NCBI GenBank assembly: GCA_017525915.1
Contig: JAFXSC010000001.1
Span: forward strand, 186,001-250,000
DNA length: 64,000 nucleotides
Reading direction: 5' to 3'
DNA from: Ruminococcus sp.
Lineage (GTDB): Bacteria; Bacillota; Clostridia; Oscillospirales; Ruminococcaceae
The notes beneath the pieces were generated by a model. It was not told the origin of the DNA. It saw only the letters and a program-made list of their open reading frames with translations, and did not search any database. Positions 40,427-49,364 of the stretch are shown one piece after another (within the stretch, counting starts at the first letter, position 1; the number at the start of each line of letters is the position of its first letter). Both the position numbers and the translations under genes were made by a program.

Positions 40427-42252
40427 TCCTCGTATACCTCGTCAAGATCGTGTCCGAGCTCGCAGGTGTACAGCCACTCGATGAAGTCACCGTCGCTGAG
40501 AACGTATTCTCCGCAGCCGCGCGAGGGCGTGATGCCGTTTACATGGTACACCCAGCCGGAGAGATCGCCGAAATCCATTTCGTAGAGGTAGCTTATGCCG
40601 GCGATGTAGACCATGCCGTGCGACGAGCCTGCGCTCCCGCGGTTCTCGACCTGAATGCGGTAAGCCCTTGCCGCCTCGATGAGGATATCATAGACTGTCT
40701 CGCCCTCCTCGATGTCGAACTCGGTGACATCAAGGATAATGCCGTCCTCCGGGATATAATCATGGTCGCACCTGTCCGCAACGGTATCGCAGCGAATGGT
40801 CATAGTTACCGTACCTACGGCATTTTCCTTGTGCTTTTTCTCACCGGTATAGTAGCTGTCCGTGGACTGGAAATCCGTGAAAAGGACAAAGACTATACCA
40901 GCCGCCGCGACAACGCCTATCGCAATGAAGTTCTTGTAGCTGCGCTTGCCGGTGATGAATGCCGCGAGTGCGAGAACTCCGGCTGCTCCGCAGATAACGG
41001 CAATGACCTTGCCCTTGTAGCCGCCCTTTCCGCCGCTGTCGGAAGTGCCTGCCGCTGCTTCAAATGATGTGGCCACGGAGGAAGAAACAGTCTCCGTTTC
41101 AGTCACAGCGGAGGTCATGACAGTCGTTTCCGTGACCGTGGTTTTTGCATCAGTTGTCGAGGATGCCGCCATTGAAGCAGAAGTCTCCTCAGTTTCAGTC
41201 TGAACAGCCGTGACCGTCTGCGTAACTGTTACGGCTGTCGTAACAGCGACAGTGGTCTGTACAGCCGTGGTCGTGACGGTCACCGGAACATCTGCCGGCT
41301 TGCGGTTGTCAAGGACGAGGAGCGGAGACTGTCCGCGCTTCATCCTGATATAGGAAACATAGGCGTAGTAAGCCTGAACGGTCGCGGTAGGATTGCTCTC
41401 GCCGCCCATTACATGACAGTAGCTTCCGTCCGCGAGCCTGTATGAAGCTATCGCGCTGATGATGTCGCCGTCCTTCAAGAAACGCGCGTCGGTCCGGCAG
41501 TCTATGCCCAGAGCCGAAAGTGCTGTGAGTACCTGCGACGCGCTCTCCGGATTGTCAGTGCCGAAGCCCTTATAGCCGCCGTCCGGCTGCTGCTTTTCCG
41601 AGAGGAAGGTCAGCGCTCTGTCAACAGCCGCGTGAACGCTCCCGGAGGTACTGTATTGCGGCGCGAGTGCCTGTAAGGTCATGGCGGTCACGTCAACATC
41701 ACCGTATTCTCCCCAGAGTGCCCAGCCGCCGTCTGCAAATTGCAGGGAGAGCAGCTTTTCCGTGACCGTATCAGCGGTAATGTTCGGCGCAGTGTAGCCG
41801 TTGTTGATGATATGCAGGGCGTATATCCAGCTCATGATGCCCTGCTGTCCGGCTGAACCGGAAAGAGCCTCGGTGATGAAGCTGTCATCACTTCCTGCTG
41901 CGATGAGTGCAAGGGCATACTTCTCCTTCGACACTGCATTCATCGTTTTACCGGAGCTGAGATAAGCTTTGAGCGCCTCCTCGTACGATGAAAGATTTCT
42001 CTCACCCGACTGACTGAGTCCCACGATGAACCATTCCGACGATACACCTGCACCGTCTGTGAGGGCACCGTCTATCCACGACTGTATGCTGTCCGCACCC
42101 GACTTTTCAAGCTCATAATCAACTATACCGCCGGCAAGAGCTTCGACCTCGCCGACGGTATGAGCTTCACCTGCGGCGTTTATACCCAAAGCGCCGAGGT
42201 CAAATATTATCGTGAGCAGACAGAACAGCAGTACCGCTGCCTTAGTCCTCAT
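40423..42252 (-). CDS. Membrane-anchored transcobalamin/intrinsic factor-like protein
   Basis: 609 residues. Signal peptide (1-27); an alpha6/alpha6 toroid (about 40-330) of prenyltransferase/terpene-cyclase type with FADGGWALWGEYGDVDVTAM and KQQPDGGYKGFGTDNPES; a Thr/Val-rich linker; two membrane helices (about 418-465); and a C-terminal DUF4430 (transcobalamin C-terminal-like) domain with GWVYHVNGITPSRGCGEY. Animal intrinsic factor and transcobalamin have the same two domains and clamp B12 between them. In a cobalamin-riboswitch operon with an ECF importer, this is very probably a surface cobalamin-binding protein. Confidence 0.82.
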   Translation of the reverse strand: MRTKAAVLLFCLLTIIFDLGALGINAAGEAHTVGEVEALAGGIVDYELEKSGADSIQSWIDGALTDGAGVSSEWFIVGLSQSGERNLSSYEEALKAYLSSGKTMNAVSKEKYALALIAAGSDDSFITEALSGSAGQQGIMSWIYALHIINNGYTAPNITADTVTEKLLSLQFADGGWALWGEYGDVDVTAMTLQALAPQYSTSGSVHAAVDRALTFLSEKQQPDGGYKGFGTDNPESASQVLTALSALGIDCRTDARFLKDGDIISAIASYRLADGSYCHVMGGESNPTATVQAYYAYVSYIRMKRGQSPLLVLDNRKPADVPVTVTTTAVQTTVAVTTAVTVTQTVTAVQTETEETSASMAASSTTDAKTTVTETTVMTSAVTETETVSSSVATSFEAAAGTSDSGGKGGYKGKVIAVICGAAGVLALAAFITGKRSYKNFIAIGVVAAAGIVFVLFTDFQSTDSYYTGEKKHKENAVGTVTMTIRCDTVADRCDHDYIPEDGIILDVTEFDIEEGETVYDILIEAARAYRIQVENRGSAGSSHGMVYIAGISYLYEMDFGDLSGWVYHVNGITPSRGCGEYVLSDGDFIEWLYTCELGHDLDEVYEE

Positions 42253-43156
42253 TCTTCTTTCTTAATGCAAATGCAGCGCCAACGGATACCGCAAGAACTG
42301 CTGCGGCTGTACCAACGCCGGCAACGCCTGTTTTCGGTGAATTGTCTCCGCCTGCCGCTGCGGTCGAGGATGTCGATGAAGCGGAAGTATCAGATGTGGC
42401 AGTTGTTGTTGTCGTAGTAGTTGTTGTTGTAGTAGTTGTAGAAGTAATGCCAGCACCGCCGGTCATGTTTGCAACGCATACAGGCGGAACGAGAGTGAGC
42501 TTGTCAGATTTGGCAGATATCTCATTTCTGCCGGGATTGTCGATAACAACAGTAACCTTTCCGTTATCGTCGGTAACGAACTCGGTCGGAGCGCCGTTTA
42601 CAAGGATAGCTGCGCCTGCAACGGGAGCAGCAACAGGTGACCAGTTAGCATCGAATGTGATATGATTTAGGGTAAGCTCAACGCTTGCACCGCATTCAGC
42701 CTCGAAATTATTCTTGTCGAACCAGCTGTATGTATCAGAAAAGCCGGAAACATCAGAATATACATAGGCATTGATGTAAGCACCGTCGGTTATCTCATCA
42801 CCAAGTCCCATTGACATCGTATTATTCACATAGTAGCCGTAGTTTCCGCCGTTCTCAACGCCGTAGAGCTTGTCGAGCTGGAGACCGTACTGACCTACCG
42901 ATGACTTATAGCCGGCAGCAGCGCCGCCTTCATAATTCTCCTCATGGAAGATATAGAGAGCGTCGTTGATAGTGAGCTTGCCGTCGCTGTCGATATCGGT
43001 AACGTTAACTTCCTTCTGCACAGCAGCGATGCTGTCAGGTCCGAGGGTAACGGTAACATAAGCCTTGCAGCTTGCTGTATCCTCTGCGAATGAAGTCATG
43101 CTTACAGCTGAACAGGTGAGTACGAGTGCCGAAGCAGCAATGATGATCTTTTTCAT
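42242..43156 (-). CDS. Secreted DUF4430-like protein with wall-anchor-like C-terminus
   Basis: 305 residues. Signal peptide (1-24); an EF-hand-like DIDSDGKLTINDALYIFHEE merged into a DUF4430-type domain with NYGYYVNNTMSMGLGDEI (about 28-165); an Ig-like stretch (about 175-245); a poly-Thr linker; then SPKTG followed by a helix and RKKNED, like a sortase signal with Ser for Leu. ATG 43156 follows AAAGGAG. First gene after the cobalamin riboswitch; it overlaps the transcobalamin-like gene by 11 bases. Likely an outer cobalamin-capturing protein. Confidence 0.75.
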   Translation of the reverse strand: MKKIIIAASALVLTCSAVSMTSFAEDTASCKAYVTVTLGPDSIAAVQKEVNVTDIDSDGKLTINDALYIFHEENYEGGAAAGYKSSVGQYGLQLDKLYGVENGGNYGYYVNNTMSMGLGDEITDGAYINAYVYSDVSGFSDTYSWFDKNNFEAECGASVELTLNHITFDANWSPVAAPVAGAAILVNGAPTEFVTDDNGKVTVVIDNPGRNEISAKSDKLTLVPPVCVANMTGGAGITSTTTTTTTTTTTTTATSDTSASSTSSTAAAGGDNSPKTGVAGVGTAAAVLAVSVGAAFALRKKNED

Positions 43157-43187
43157 AGCTATTCTCCTTTTAAAATGATGCAGACGC

Positions 43188-43216
43188 AAAAAAAGCGCCA
43201 AGCAGAGCCGGACGCG
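43188..43216 (-). terminator. Riboswitch expression-platform terminator
   Basis: On the minus strand GCGTC ... GGCGC followed by seven T, placed between the riboswitch core and the first gene; 5 bp plus wobble. Confidence 0.55.
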
Positions 43217-43254
43217 ATCACGCAACACTATAAGCCCACCGCCGTAATAACGGT

Positions 43255-43440
43255 GAGGCATTGCAATGCGGCGCAGCTTCGTTCCCCTATGCCCGGAAAC
43301 TTCGCGGAACTGCCATATATGGCTCATCCCGGTCGTCTGCTGGTCTGACGAGCGACCCGGCTCGGGAACGGTGTTCCCACACGGTAGTGACTGCTGCGGC
43401 GGTTTCTGACCGCACTTCCCTCAGTTTCAGACCTTTTTCC
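43255..43440 (-). ncRNA. Cobalamin riboswitch (variant)
   Basis: Reading the minus strand, conserved elements occur in the right order: GAGGGAAG, then GCGGTCAGAAACCGC (place of the GGTG-AATCC element), GCAGC..TCACTACCGTG (place of the C-ACTGT element), and GAGCCGGG...GTCAGACCAGC. An internal GGGAACACCGTTCCC hairpin is present. A terminator-like platform follows. The consensus promoter, the DUF4430 proteins and the ECF transporter support B12 control. Some positions deviate from the classical box, so I call it a variant. Confidence 0.75.
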
Positions 43441-43483
43441 CGTTCTGGACGGGATTTTTTGTTGTTACCAACAACTTAAAGAT

Positions 43484-43512
43484 ATTATACCACGCTTTCT
43501 GCCGTATGTCAA
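43484..43512 (-). promoter_or_regulatory. Promoter of the cobalamin uptake operon
   Basis: Minus strand TTGACA (43507-43512), 17 bases, TATAAT (43484-43489), both perfect. The early leader holds two small hairpins (GTTGTT/AACAAC and CCCGT/ACGGG). Confidence 0.85.
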
Positions 43513-43641
43513 GCTTTTTTGCACCTCCGGAACATACGGGGGCTCTTTCATGCCGCAGGCGACCGTTTCCGGCATATTCCGCGCAGGAAAAGTAATATAA
43601 TGTTATCAGCGGATAGTTCCGGCAGAGGGAGGGCTGTACGG

Positions 43642-44457
43642 TTGGAAACGATATATCTCGATGTGCTGATAATATTGAACATCTACATGAATTTCTTTCT
43701 TCTGCGGATAACTGCCTGTATCACGCATTCTCCGCTGAAAAACGCAAGATGTGCCGCAGCTTCTCTGTACGGCAGCCTGTTTTCACTGCTGATACTCGTC
43801 CCGGAGCTGAACGGCCTGCTCTCGGCTTTGATACGCGCTTTCGCAGCATTCACCATATCTGCCGCAGCCTTTGGTTTTCACGGCAGGAAACGTCTTGTCA
43901 CCGTGACCGGAGCTTTTCTCGGCGCAAACTTTATTCTTGCCGGGTGCATCTATGCGGTCTACTCATGGCTCACGCCGGATTTCATGCACTTCAACAACTC
44001 CTATTTCTACATAGATTTTTCGCTGCTCGTGCTCGTCATCACGACCTCTGCACTTTACGCAGCCGCTTACGCCGCAAGGATACTCCTCGATAAGGCTCCG
44101 CCCGGACACGGCTGTTACAGGATAACCGTGAAGTACCGCGGAAAGACTGCAAGTCTCGAAGGACTCGCTGATACGGGCAATTCTCTCGTTGATATGTTCT
44201 CAGGCTCGCCGGTCATCGTCTGCGGCGCTGACGACCTTGCCGGTATCCTTCCGGAGGGCGGCAGTACGCCTGCCCGAGGCTTCCGGCTGATACCCTGCCG
44301 GACAGTGACCGCCAGCGGAGTTATGCCTGTATTCCGTCCGGACGAGGTGCTGATACTCGATATGCTCAGCGGAGTCCGCAAGCCTGTCGATGCTGTCATC
44401 GGGCTCGGAAAAACATCCGGCAGCGCCGTTTTCAATCCCGGACTGCTCAGACTATAA
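43642..44457 (+). CDS. spoIIGA: SpoIIGA, sporulation sigma-E processing peptidase
   Basis: 271 residues. Five N-terminal membrane helices (to about 160), then an aspartic-protease-like domain with the catalytic LADTGNSL and the later AVIGLGK region. It activates pro-SigE in the mother cell. Start is TTG at 43642 (ETIYLDVLIILNIYMNFF follows), with AGGGAGGG upstream; longer frames lack a ribosome site. The gene directly precedes sigE. A TATAAT at 43596-43601 may be the promoter -10; the spacer to a -35 could not be fixed. Confidence 0.93.
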   Translation: METIYLDVLIILNIYMNFFLLRITACITHSPLKNARCAAASLYGSLFSLLILVPELNGLLSALIRAFAAFTISAAAFGFHGRKRLVTVTGAFLGANFILAGCIYAVYSWLTPDFMHFNNSYFYIDFSLLVLVITTSALYAAAYAARILLDKAPPGHGCYRITVKYRGKTASLEGLADTGNSLVDMFSGSPVIVCGADDLAGILPEGGSTPARGFRLIPCRTVTASGVMPVFRPDEVLILDMLSGVRKPVDAVIGLGKTSGSAVFNPGLLRL

Positions 44458-44475
44458 TACATAAAGGAGAAGACT

Positions 44476-45171
44476 ATGAACATTTTCAAGCTCTTATCAA
44501 AACGGATAAAAGACCTCCTGTCAGGGAGGATAGACTATATCAACGGACCGGACACGCTGCCCCCTCCGCTCACCCGTCAGCAGGAGGAGGAAGTCTTCGT
44601 GCGGCTCGGAGAAAATGACCCCGAAGCGCGGAACTGCCTTATCGTACACAACCTCCGGCTCGTGGTATACATCGCAAAGAAGTTCGAGTCCACCGGCATA
44701 GGCATAGAGGACCTCGTTTCTATCGGCACTATCGGACTGATAAAGGCGGTCAGGACCTTCTGTCCGAACAAGAACATCAAGCTTGCGACCTATGCTTCGC
44801 GGTGCATCGAGAACGAGATACTCATGTTCCTGAGGAAGTCCTCGCAGTACCGCAATGACCTTTCGATAGACGAGCCGCTGAACGTAGACTACGACGGGAA
44901 CGAGCTGCTTCTTTCGGACATACTCGGCACCGAGGAGGACGTCGTCAACAAGGGCATCGAGACCGAGGCGGAAAGGGAGATACTCCGGGCGGCAGTGAGC
45001 GAGCTGTGTGACCGTGAACGGGAGATAATGGAGATGCGGTTCGGACTTGTCAACGGAAAGGAAATGACCCAGAAGGAGGTCGCCGAGCAGATAGGGATAT
45101 CGCAGTCCTATATATCAAGGCTTGAAAAGAAGATAATCAAGAAGCTCCGCGTAAGGCTTGAAAGCTTCTGA
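44476..45171 (+). CDS. sigE: Sporulation sigma factor SigE
   Basis: 231 residues with an N-terminal pro-region (about 1-25), region 2 ([45 protein letters not shown]) and region 4 ([20 protein letters not shown]). It is the mother-cell sigma factor of early sporulation, made as a precursor and cleaved by SpoIIGA encoded just upstream. AAGGAGA precedes ATG. The pair spoIIGA-sigE is diagnostic of endospore formers. Confidence 0.96.
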   Translation: MNIFKLLSKRIKDLLSGRIDYINGPDTLPPPLTRQQEEEVFVRLGENDPEARNCLIVHNLRLVVYIAKKFESTGIGIEDLVSIGTIGLIKAVRTFCPNKNIKLATYASRCIENEILMFLRKSSQYRNDLSIDEPLNVDYDGNELLLSDILGTEEDVVNKGIETEAEREILRAAVSELCDREREIMEMRFGLVNGKEMTQKEVAEQIGISQSYISRLEKKIIKKLRVRLESF

Positions 45172-45175
45172 GGCG

Positions 45176-45204
45176 TTGACATATTCGCATATATATGCTA
45201 CAAT
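45176..45204 (+). promoter_or_regulatory. Promoter of the lipoprotein gene at 45226
   Basis: TTGACA (45176-45181), 17 bases, TACAAT (45199-45204). The spacer contains the palindrome GCATATATATGC. Confidence 0.75.
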
Positions 45205-45225
45205 TACTAAAAAGGAGGTATGTAT

Positions 45226-45918
45226 ATGCGTAAACTCATTGTTCTCAGCACAATTCTGACAGCAATGTTTGCTCTTTATGCGTGCAGCTCAACTTCGACC
45301 AGCCGCAAAACGAGCTCCGACACTTCACCGACTGAAATCTCCGACACCACTGCCGCAGAAGACCTTACCGGCGAAGATACCTCAGACATTCCGGACACAA
45401 CTGCCCCCACCGCTCCGAACGGCATATTCACCGTACACGCCACCGACAGTATAACAGCTGAAGACAGTGAAAGCGTTTCCGCACTGTGCAATGAGATCTG
45501 CTACCGCTGGACAAAGCTCAACAACGGCAGAGGGAATATCGGATTCGGTCAGTATGTTGAGTACAAAGTCCTTGATTCCTACCTCGTGTACACTGCTCTG
45601 AACGCCACACTGCCGACAAAAGCGGACGAGGACGATACTCATTTTGAGCTGACCTCTCTTGAACCGTCCGGCAATCACGCTGTTGCAAAGGGCGTATACA
45701 AGGACAGGAACAGCGCTTACGGCGAATATATTTTCCTGCTCACACTCTCTGACGGCAGACTTCTCGTGAACGATATGATAATGAATTACGAGGGCTCGAC
45801 AGATATGATCTACCGACCGGAAATAGTTTCCGAGCCGTTCTTTGACTTCTGGGAAGACCCTTCTCTTTACAGAATTGTAGCGCAGAAGACCTTCGACCAG
45901 GGCGCATCTGCAAACTGA
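45226..45918 (+). CDS. Lipoprotein, paralogue of the gene at 55623
   Basis: About 230 residues. Lipobox LYACSS (Cys about 20), Ser/Thr/Asp-rich spacer to about 68, then a globular domain of about 150 residues. The domain shares with the protein at 55623-56279 the motifs LCNEICYRW, NSAYGEYIF, LLVNDMIMN, and IYRPEIVSEP. ATG 45226 is preferred over 45220 because AAAGGAGG ends two bases before the latter. I do not recognise the family; it is probably a surface sensor or binding protein. Confidence 0.72.
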   Translation: MRKLIVLSTILTAMFALYACSSTSTSRKTSSDTSPTEISDTTAAEDLTGEDTSDIPDTTAPTAPNGIFTVHATDSITAEDSESVSALCNEICYRWTKLNNGRGNIGFGQYVEYKVLDSYLVYTALNATLPTKADEDDTHFELTSLEPSGNHAVAKGVYKDRNSAYGEYIFLLTLSDGRLLVNDMIMNYEGSTDMIYRPEIVSEPFFDFWEDPSLYRIVAQKTFDQGASAN

Positions 45919-45931
45919 ACATACCAGAACA

Positions 45932-45966
45932 GGGGGAACCTTTGCGAAAAGGCTCCCCCCATTTTT
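45932..45966. terminator. Bidirectional terminator between convergent genes
   Basis: GGGGGA (45932-45937) with TCCCCC (45954-45959) plus CCTTT with AAAGG inside, then ATTTTT. Confidence 0.8.
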
Positions 45967-45995
45967 ATACTGAAACTTTCATTTATGTTCCGCAC

Positions 45996-46979
45996 TTATC
46001 CGTTTTTGTTCTCCGGGATCAGAAGCTCCATTCTCTCGTTGAAAACATCGTCGGGCACATAGTACATTTTGCCGTAATAGGAGCTGCCGTCAGCTGTAAC
46101 GTCCATTACTACTTCCCTGCATCCTGCGATAAGAGTTTTCCAGTCGTCCGTGACAATATATCCGCCGTCGACCTTTTCTATCTGCGGGTGGAACTGGTAC
46201 ATGGTGAAGTATTTGCTCTTCATTTCGGCATCTCCGCTCACTATCTCATCATTCATCCAGAGCTTTCCGTCACCCCTGCCTATCGGGATAACATAGTGTC
46301 CGCCCTTCTTTATGGACACTACTGAATCCAACATGAAATAGCGGTCCTCGACAGTTACCTCGTCGCCAGCCTTGAAATCGCCGCTGTAAACCTTGTCAAC
46401 TCTTATTTTGTAAGCCACTGATGACTCCTTATGATAAAGTCTCCCGTTCGGCTCGAATTTATTGCTTGCAGTGGCAAATTCATAATGATTCACCCACATA
46501 TCCAGTATCTCGCCTTCGATCATACCGTTTGAATCATCAAGTAATTCCTCTTTGAATGCCTCAATATCAAATGCTGCGTAACTTAATGCAGCACTTACAT
46601 CGTCATATCCCTCGATCTCGGGAGCATCAGTGCTTTTGACCAGCCTGCTGTAATACAGCGGCTCATCGGTGAGAATATTCTCAGTTGAAGCCGGAACAGC
46701 CGCAGCTTCCGCACTTGAAGGCTCTGCCTGCATCAGCTCCGTACCGCTTACTGTACTTGTTATCTCCGTCTTGTTATTATCCTTTTTCAGCAGACCGCTT
46801 TTGCCTGCGCCTATCGCGCCAATGCCTACGAACGCAAGGCAAAGTGCTGAAACAACTATACGTTTTTTCATAGCTTTCTCCTTTCTGAACTGAGCCGAAA
46901 CAGCTCCGGTATCTTCGGATTCAGTTATATAATCCTTGTTTATCCCTGATATTGCGTCATACAGATCATTTCTTCTCAT
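45996..46979 (-). CDS. Single-pass membrane protein partnered with the XRE/sigma-4 protein
   Basis: 327 residues. A short cytoplasmic N-terminus (MRRNDLYDAISGINKDYITE) resembles the first helix of Firmicute anti-sigma factors. One membrane helix (about 40-57) is followed by a Glu/Ser/Ala spacer and an extracytoplasmic domain of about 200 residues. It overlaps the upstream XRE/sigma-4 gene by 14 bases. I propose an anti-activator that senses the outside; there is no clear ZAS or RsgI domain, so this rests on architecture and position. Confidence 0.6.
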   Translation of the reverse strand: MRRNDLYDAISGINKDYITESEDTGAVSAQFRKEKAMKKRIVVSALCLAFVGIGAIGAGKSGLLKKDNNKTEITSTVSGTELMQAEPSSAEAAAVPASTENILTDEPLYYSRLVKSTDAPEIEGYDDVSAALSYAAFDIEAFKEELLDDSNGMIEGEILDMWVNHYEFATASNKFEPNGRLYHKESSVAYKIRVDKVYSGDFKAGDEVTVEDRYFMLDSVVSIKKGGHYVIPIGRGDGKLWMNDEIVSGDAEMKSKYFTMYQFHPQIEKVDGGYIVTDDWKTLIAGCREVVMDVTADGSSYYGKMYYVPDDVFNERMELLIPENKNG

Positions 46980-47418
46980 TGTTCATCACCTCAAGATACT
47001 TTTTGAATTTCTTCCGTGTACGCATAAGAACTGTACGGACGTTGCTCTCTTTGATACCGTATTTATCCGCAATGGTGCTGATATCCTCAAGGAAATAATA
47101 GCGTCTGACGAATACGCTCCTGTCACGGCTCCTCAGAGTTGACAGGAAATGGTTCAGATCATTCAGAAGATCGCTGCTTTCGGTGTCTGATAAAAAGCTG
47201 TACAGCTCATTTATCACAGCATCTTCCTTTTTCATTATCTCGTCTGGTGATACGGAGAGCAGATCCGCTATTTTCAGGACGGTAGCATAGTCTGGCTGGC
47301 AGATATCCCTCTCCCATTTGGAGACCATAACCCTTGTAACGTAGAGCTTATCCGCAAGCTGTTCCTGTGTCATGCCTGCTTTCATTCTCAGTTCTGCGAT
47401 TTTATGACCGGTCAGCAT
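46966..47418 (-). CDS. Chimeric regulator: XRE helix-turn-helix fused to sigma-70 region 4-like domain
   Basis: 150 residues. Residues 1-66 are a classical XRE/Cro helix-turn-helix (MTQEQLADKLYVTRVMVSKW). Residues about 85-143 look like sigma region 4 of ECF factors: LRSRDRSVFVRRYYF, ISTIADKYGIKESNVRTVLM, then a basic tail. Sigma region 2 is missing, so it is not a complete sigma factor. AGGAGGTGATG precedes ATG 47418. A perfect dyad overlaps the -35 of its own promoter, suggesting autoregulation. Confidence 0.8.
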   Translation of the reverse strand: MLTGHKIAELRMKAGMTQEQLADKLYVTRVMVSKWERDICQPDYATVLKIADLLSVSPDEIMKKEDAVINELYSFLSDTESSDLLNDLNHFLSTLRSRDRSVFVRRYYFLEDISTIADKYGIKESNVRTVLMRTRKKFKKYLEVMNNEKK

Positions 47419-47447
47419 TTTATCACATCACCTCCTCTGCTGATTTT

Positions 47448-47487
47448 ATTATATCCCATAATCCTCAAATAGTAAAGAAACTATTTG
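47448..47487 (-). promoter_or_regulatory. Promoter and operator of the XRE/sigma-4 gene
   Basis: Minus strand TTTACT (47471-47476), 17 bases, TATAAT (47448-47453). The perfect dyad CAAATAGT (47466-47473) / ACTATTTG (47480-47487), six bases apart, covers the -35. Confidence 0.75.
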
Positions 47488-47523
47488 TGACAGCCCGGTG
47501 CCGGTAAATGTTACTTCCGGACA

Positions 47524-47573
47524 CAAAAATCCCCCCGGAGCTTCCGCACATCATGTGCATCTTCTCCGAGGGG
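47524..47573 (-). terminator. Terminator of the WYL-WYL-HD operon
   Basis: CCCCTCGGAG-type arm (47564-47573) with CTCCGGGGGG (47531-47540), inner GCACA/TGTGC hairpin, then ATTTTTG on the minus strand. Confidence 0.82.
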
Positions 47574-47593
47574 AGCGTATCATAACAAAGGAC

Positions 47594-48367
47594 TTAATGC
47601 TGCCTTATTTTCAGCACGCTTCTCGCGTATGCAAGGCTCTGGCGCAGCTGATCTTCCTTATCAAGTCCCGCAAGCCGGAGCTTGTGGGCGTATCCGAGTA
47701 TTTCCGAAAGTTCCTCCGAAGGCGCAAGCCCTGCATTTATGAGGTCCTGCCCGGTGACATACGGACGCGCCATTATTTCCGTGAACTCCGCATATCTCCG
47801 CATCAGGAACTCCTCGGTATCTCCGCACTGCGGAAGCTTTCCGAGCCCGTCGCAGACAGCAAGCTGTATAAGGTCATAAGGCGCGCACGATCTGTCGAAC
47901 AGCCTGTTGGCCTTTTTCAGCTTTGACCCAGTTGCCGCCAGTTTATTCGGTTCCATGTGCAGCTCGGTCATGTTCAGAACGTACCCCGTCAGCTCTGCAT
48001 CTGCGGCAAGGCGCTCCATGAACTGCCGGACTGCGGGAAGTCCGAGCGTTTCGTGCTCGTATGAGTGAACTCTGCCGTCCTCTGAAACTGTTGTGCAGAC
48101 CGCTTTCCCGAAGTCGTGGCACAGCGCCGCGAGCATGAAACCGAGCGGATTTTCAGCTCTGCCGCGCCGTTTTGCAGCTTCATCGAGCACCATCATCGTA
48201 TGCGTCCAGGCATCGCCTTCAAGGTGGTATTCACGGTTCTGCATAACTCCGATGAGCGCCTTCAGTTCCGGGAACCAGCCGCCGAGCTGTTCCGCTGCGC
48301 GGAGCTGTTCAAAGTAAGCGGAAGGGCGTTCCGACTTCAAAAGTGCATTTTCAAGCTCCGTCAGCAT
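47594..48367 (-). CDS. Stand-alone HD-domain phosphohydrolase resembling the C-terminal half of CCA-adding enzymes
   Basis: About 257 residues. The pattern GGWFPELKALIGVMQN, then HTMMVLDEAA, then ALCHDFGK (HD) and, further on, TELHMEPNKL matches the HD half of E. coli-type tRNA nucleotidyltransferase (Cca), but the nucleotidyltransferase domain is absent. In full-length Cca the HD domain has 2',3'-cyclic phosphodiesterase and phosphatase activity on RNA-type substrates. Starts possible: TTG 48391, ATG 48376 or ATG 48367; the last has GGAG at eight bases. It overlaps the WYL gene and is last in the operon. RNA end processing is inferred. Confidence 0.72.
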   Translation of the reverse strand: MLTELENALLKSERPSAYFEQLRAAEQLGGWFPELKALIGVMQNREYHLEGDAWTHTMMVLDEAAKRRGRAENPLGFMLAALCHDFGKAVCTTVSEDGRVHSYEHETLGLPAVRQFMERLAADAELTGYVLNMTELHMEPNKLAATGSKLKKANRLFDRSCAPYDLIQLAVCDGLGKLPQCGDTEEFLMRRYAEFTEIMARPYVTGQDLINAGLAPSEELSEILGYAHKLRLAGLDKEDQLRQSLAYARSVLKIRQH

Positions 48368-49364
48368 TTTCATCATCTCCGTTTTCCGCAAGCAGTTCCG
48401 CCTGACGTTTTACGCGCATCTTAGCCTGTTCTCTCAGATGTGCCGGACCGAGTATCTCGATAACGGGTCCGAAGCTGAGAAGCTGTATGAGCAGTTCTGT
48501 CTCGTCCTGCTCATCGTACCATATCTCGACCTTGTATTCTCCGGTCGCAAGGTCGCGGACGGTGTGCTTCTCATACGAGGCGAACTCCAGCATGAAGCGC
48601 TCCACACCGTTGCGCTCAGTGGTCACTCTTATCAGTGCCGGACTGCTGCATTTCCTGCTCAAAAAATAGCCATCAACAGACACCGGTGTGCGGAAGGTCC
48701 TGCCCGTATCAACAATACTCGTAATGCGCCCGATGTTGATTACTCCGCTGCTCTTTATCCTGTCGTTCCGCAGCAGATAGCAGTACGCCCGGAACTTGTC
48801 GTTCTTGGGGGAATACTCCAGTTTCAGCAGCACGAACTTTCCGCTCATATGCTTCCCATGACCCGAAACGAACTCGATGAACACTATCCTCCTGTGCCTG
48901 ACGGCTTCGAGCGCGGTACGGAAATTCCTTATATAGTCCTCGCTGGAATAATCATCGCTGTCGGAGAAGCGGTCCGTGAACCCGAACTGCTCCTTCTTGT
49001 AGAGCGGAGTTACATCAGCAAGTCTTTCATCAAGACGCACAAGGGCTTCGCCGTCCATGAAAAGCCTTATCCTCGGGTCGGAGAGCTTGGCTCTGAGCCA
49101 CATTTTCTGTAATTTCGTGAGTACCCTGACCGGTGCGTTCTTAGTGATGCGTCTGAGTTTTCCGTCAGCTCCGCGGCTGAAAAGTCCCCAGTCCTCGCTG
49201 CCGGGAATGAGCTTCTGCGGCAGGAAAAGAACTGAATCCCGGAAGCCTTCGCGCTGGACAGTCTCACGCACCGTCTTCTCGTCAGTAACTTCGTTTTCGA
49301 GAAGCTTTGCCGCTATCCGGAAATATGTGCCGTAAATCTCACTGAATATGTTCATCTTCATCAC
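48351..49364 (-). CDS. WYL-domain regulator (second of pair)
   Basis: 337 residues. A helical N-terminal region without an obvious helix-turn-helix is followed by a WYL domain (about 165-250) with KLEYSPKNDKFRAYCYLL and NIGRITSI, and a C-terminal WCX extension ending LLSFGPVIEILGPAHLREQA. Starts: GTG 49364 or ATG 49361, inside the end of the previous gene (26-base overlap). WYL proteins bind nucleic acid or nucleotide ligands and often control defence or RNA/DNA damage genes. Confidence 0.78.
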   Translation of the reverse strand: MMKMNIFSEIYGTYFRIAAKLLENEVTDEKTVRETVQREGFRDSVLFLPQKLIPGSEDWGLFSRGADGKLRRITKNAPVRVLTKLQKMWLRAKLSDPRIRLFMDGEALVRLDERLADVTPLYKKEQFGFTDRFSDSDDYSSEDYIRNFRTALEAVRHRRIVFIEFVSGHGKHMSGKFVLLKLEYSPKNDKFRAYCYLLRNDRIKSSGVINIGRITSIVDTGRTFRTPVSVDGYFLSRKCSSPALIRVTTERNGVERFMLEFASYEKHTVRDLATGEYKVEIWYDEQDETELLIQLLSFGPVIEILGPAHLREQAKMRVKRQAELLAENGDDENADGA

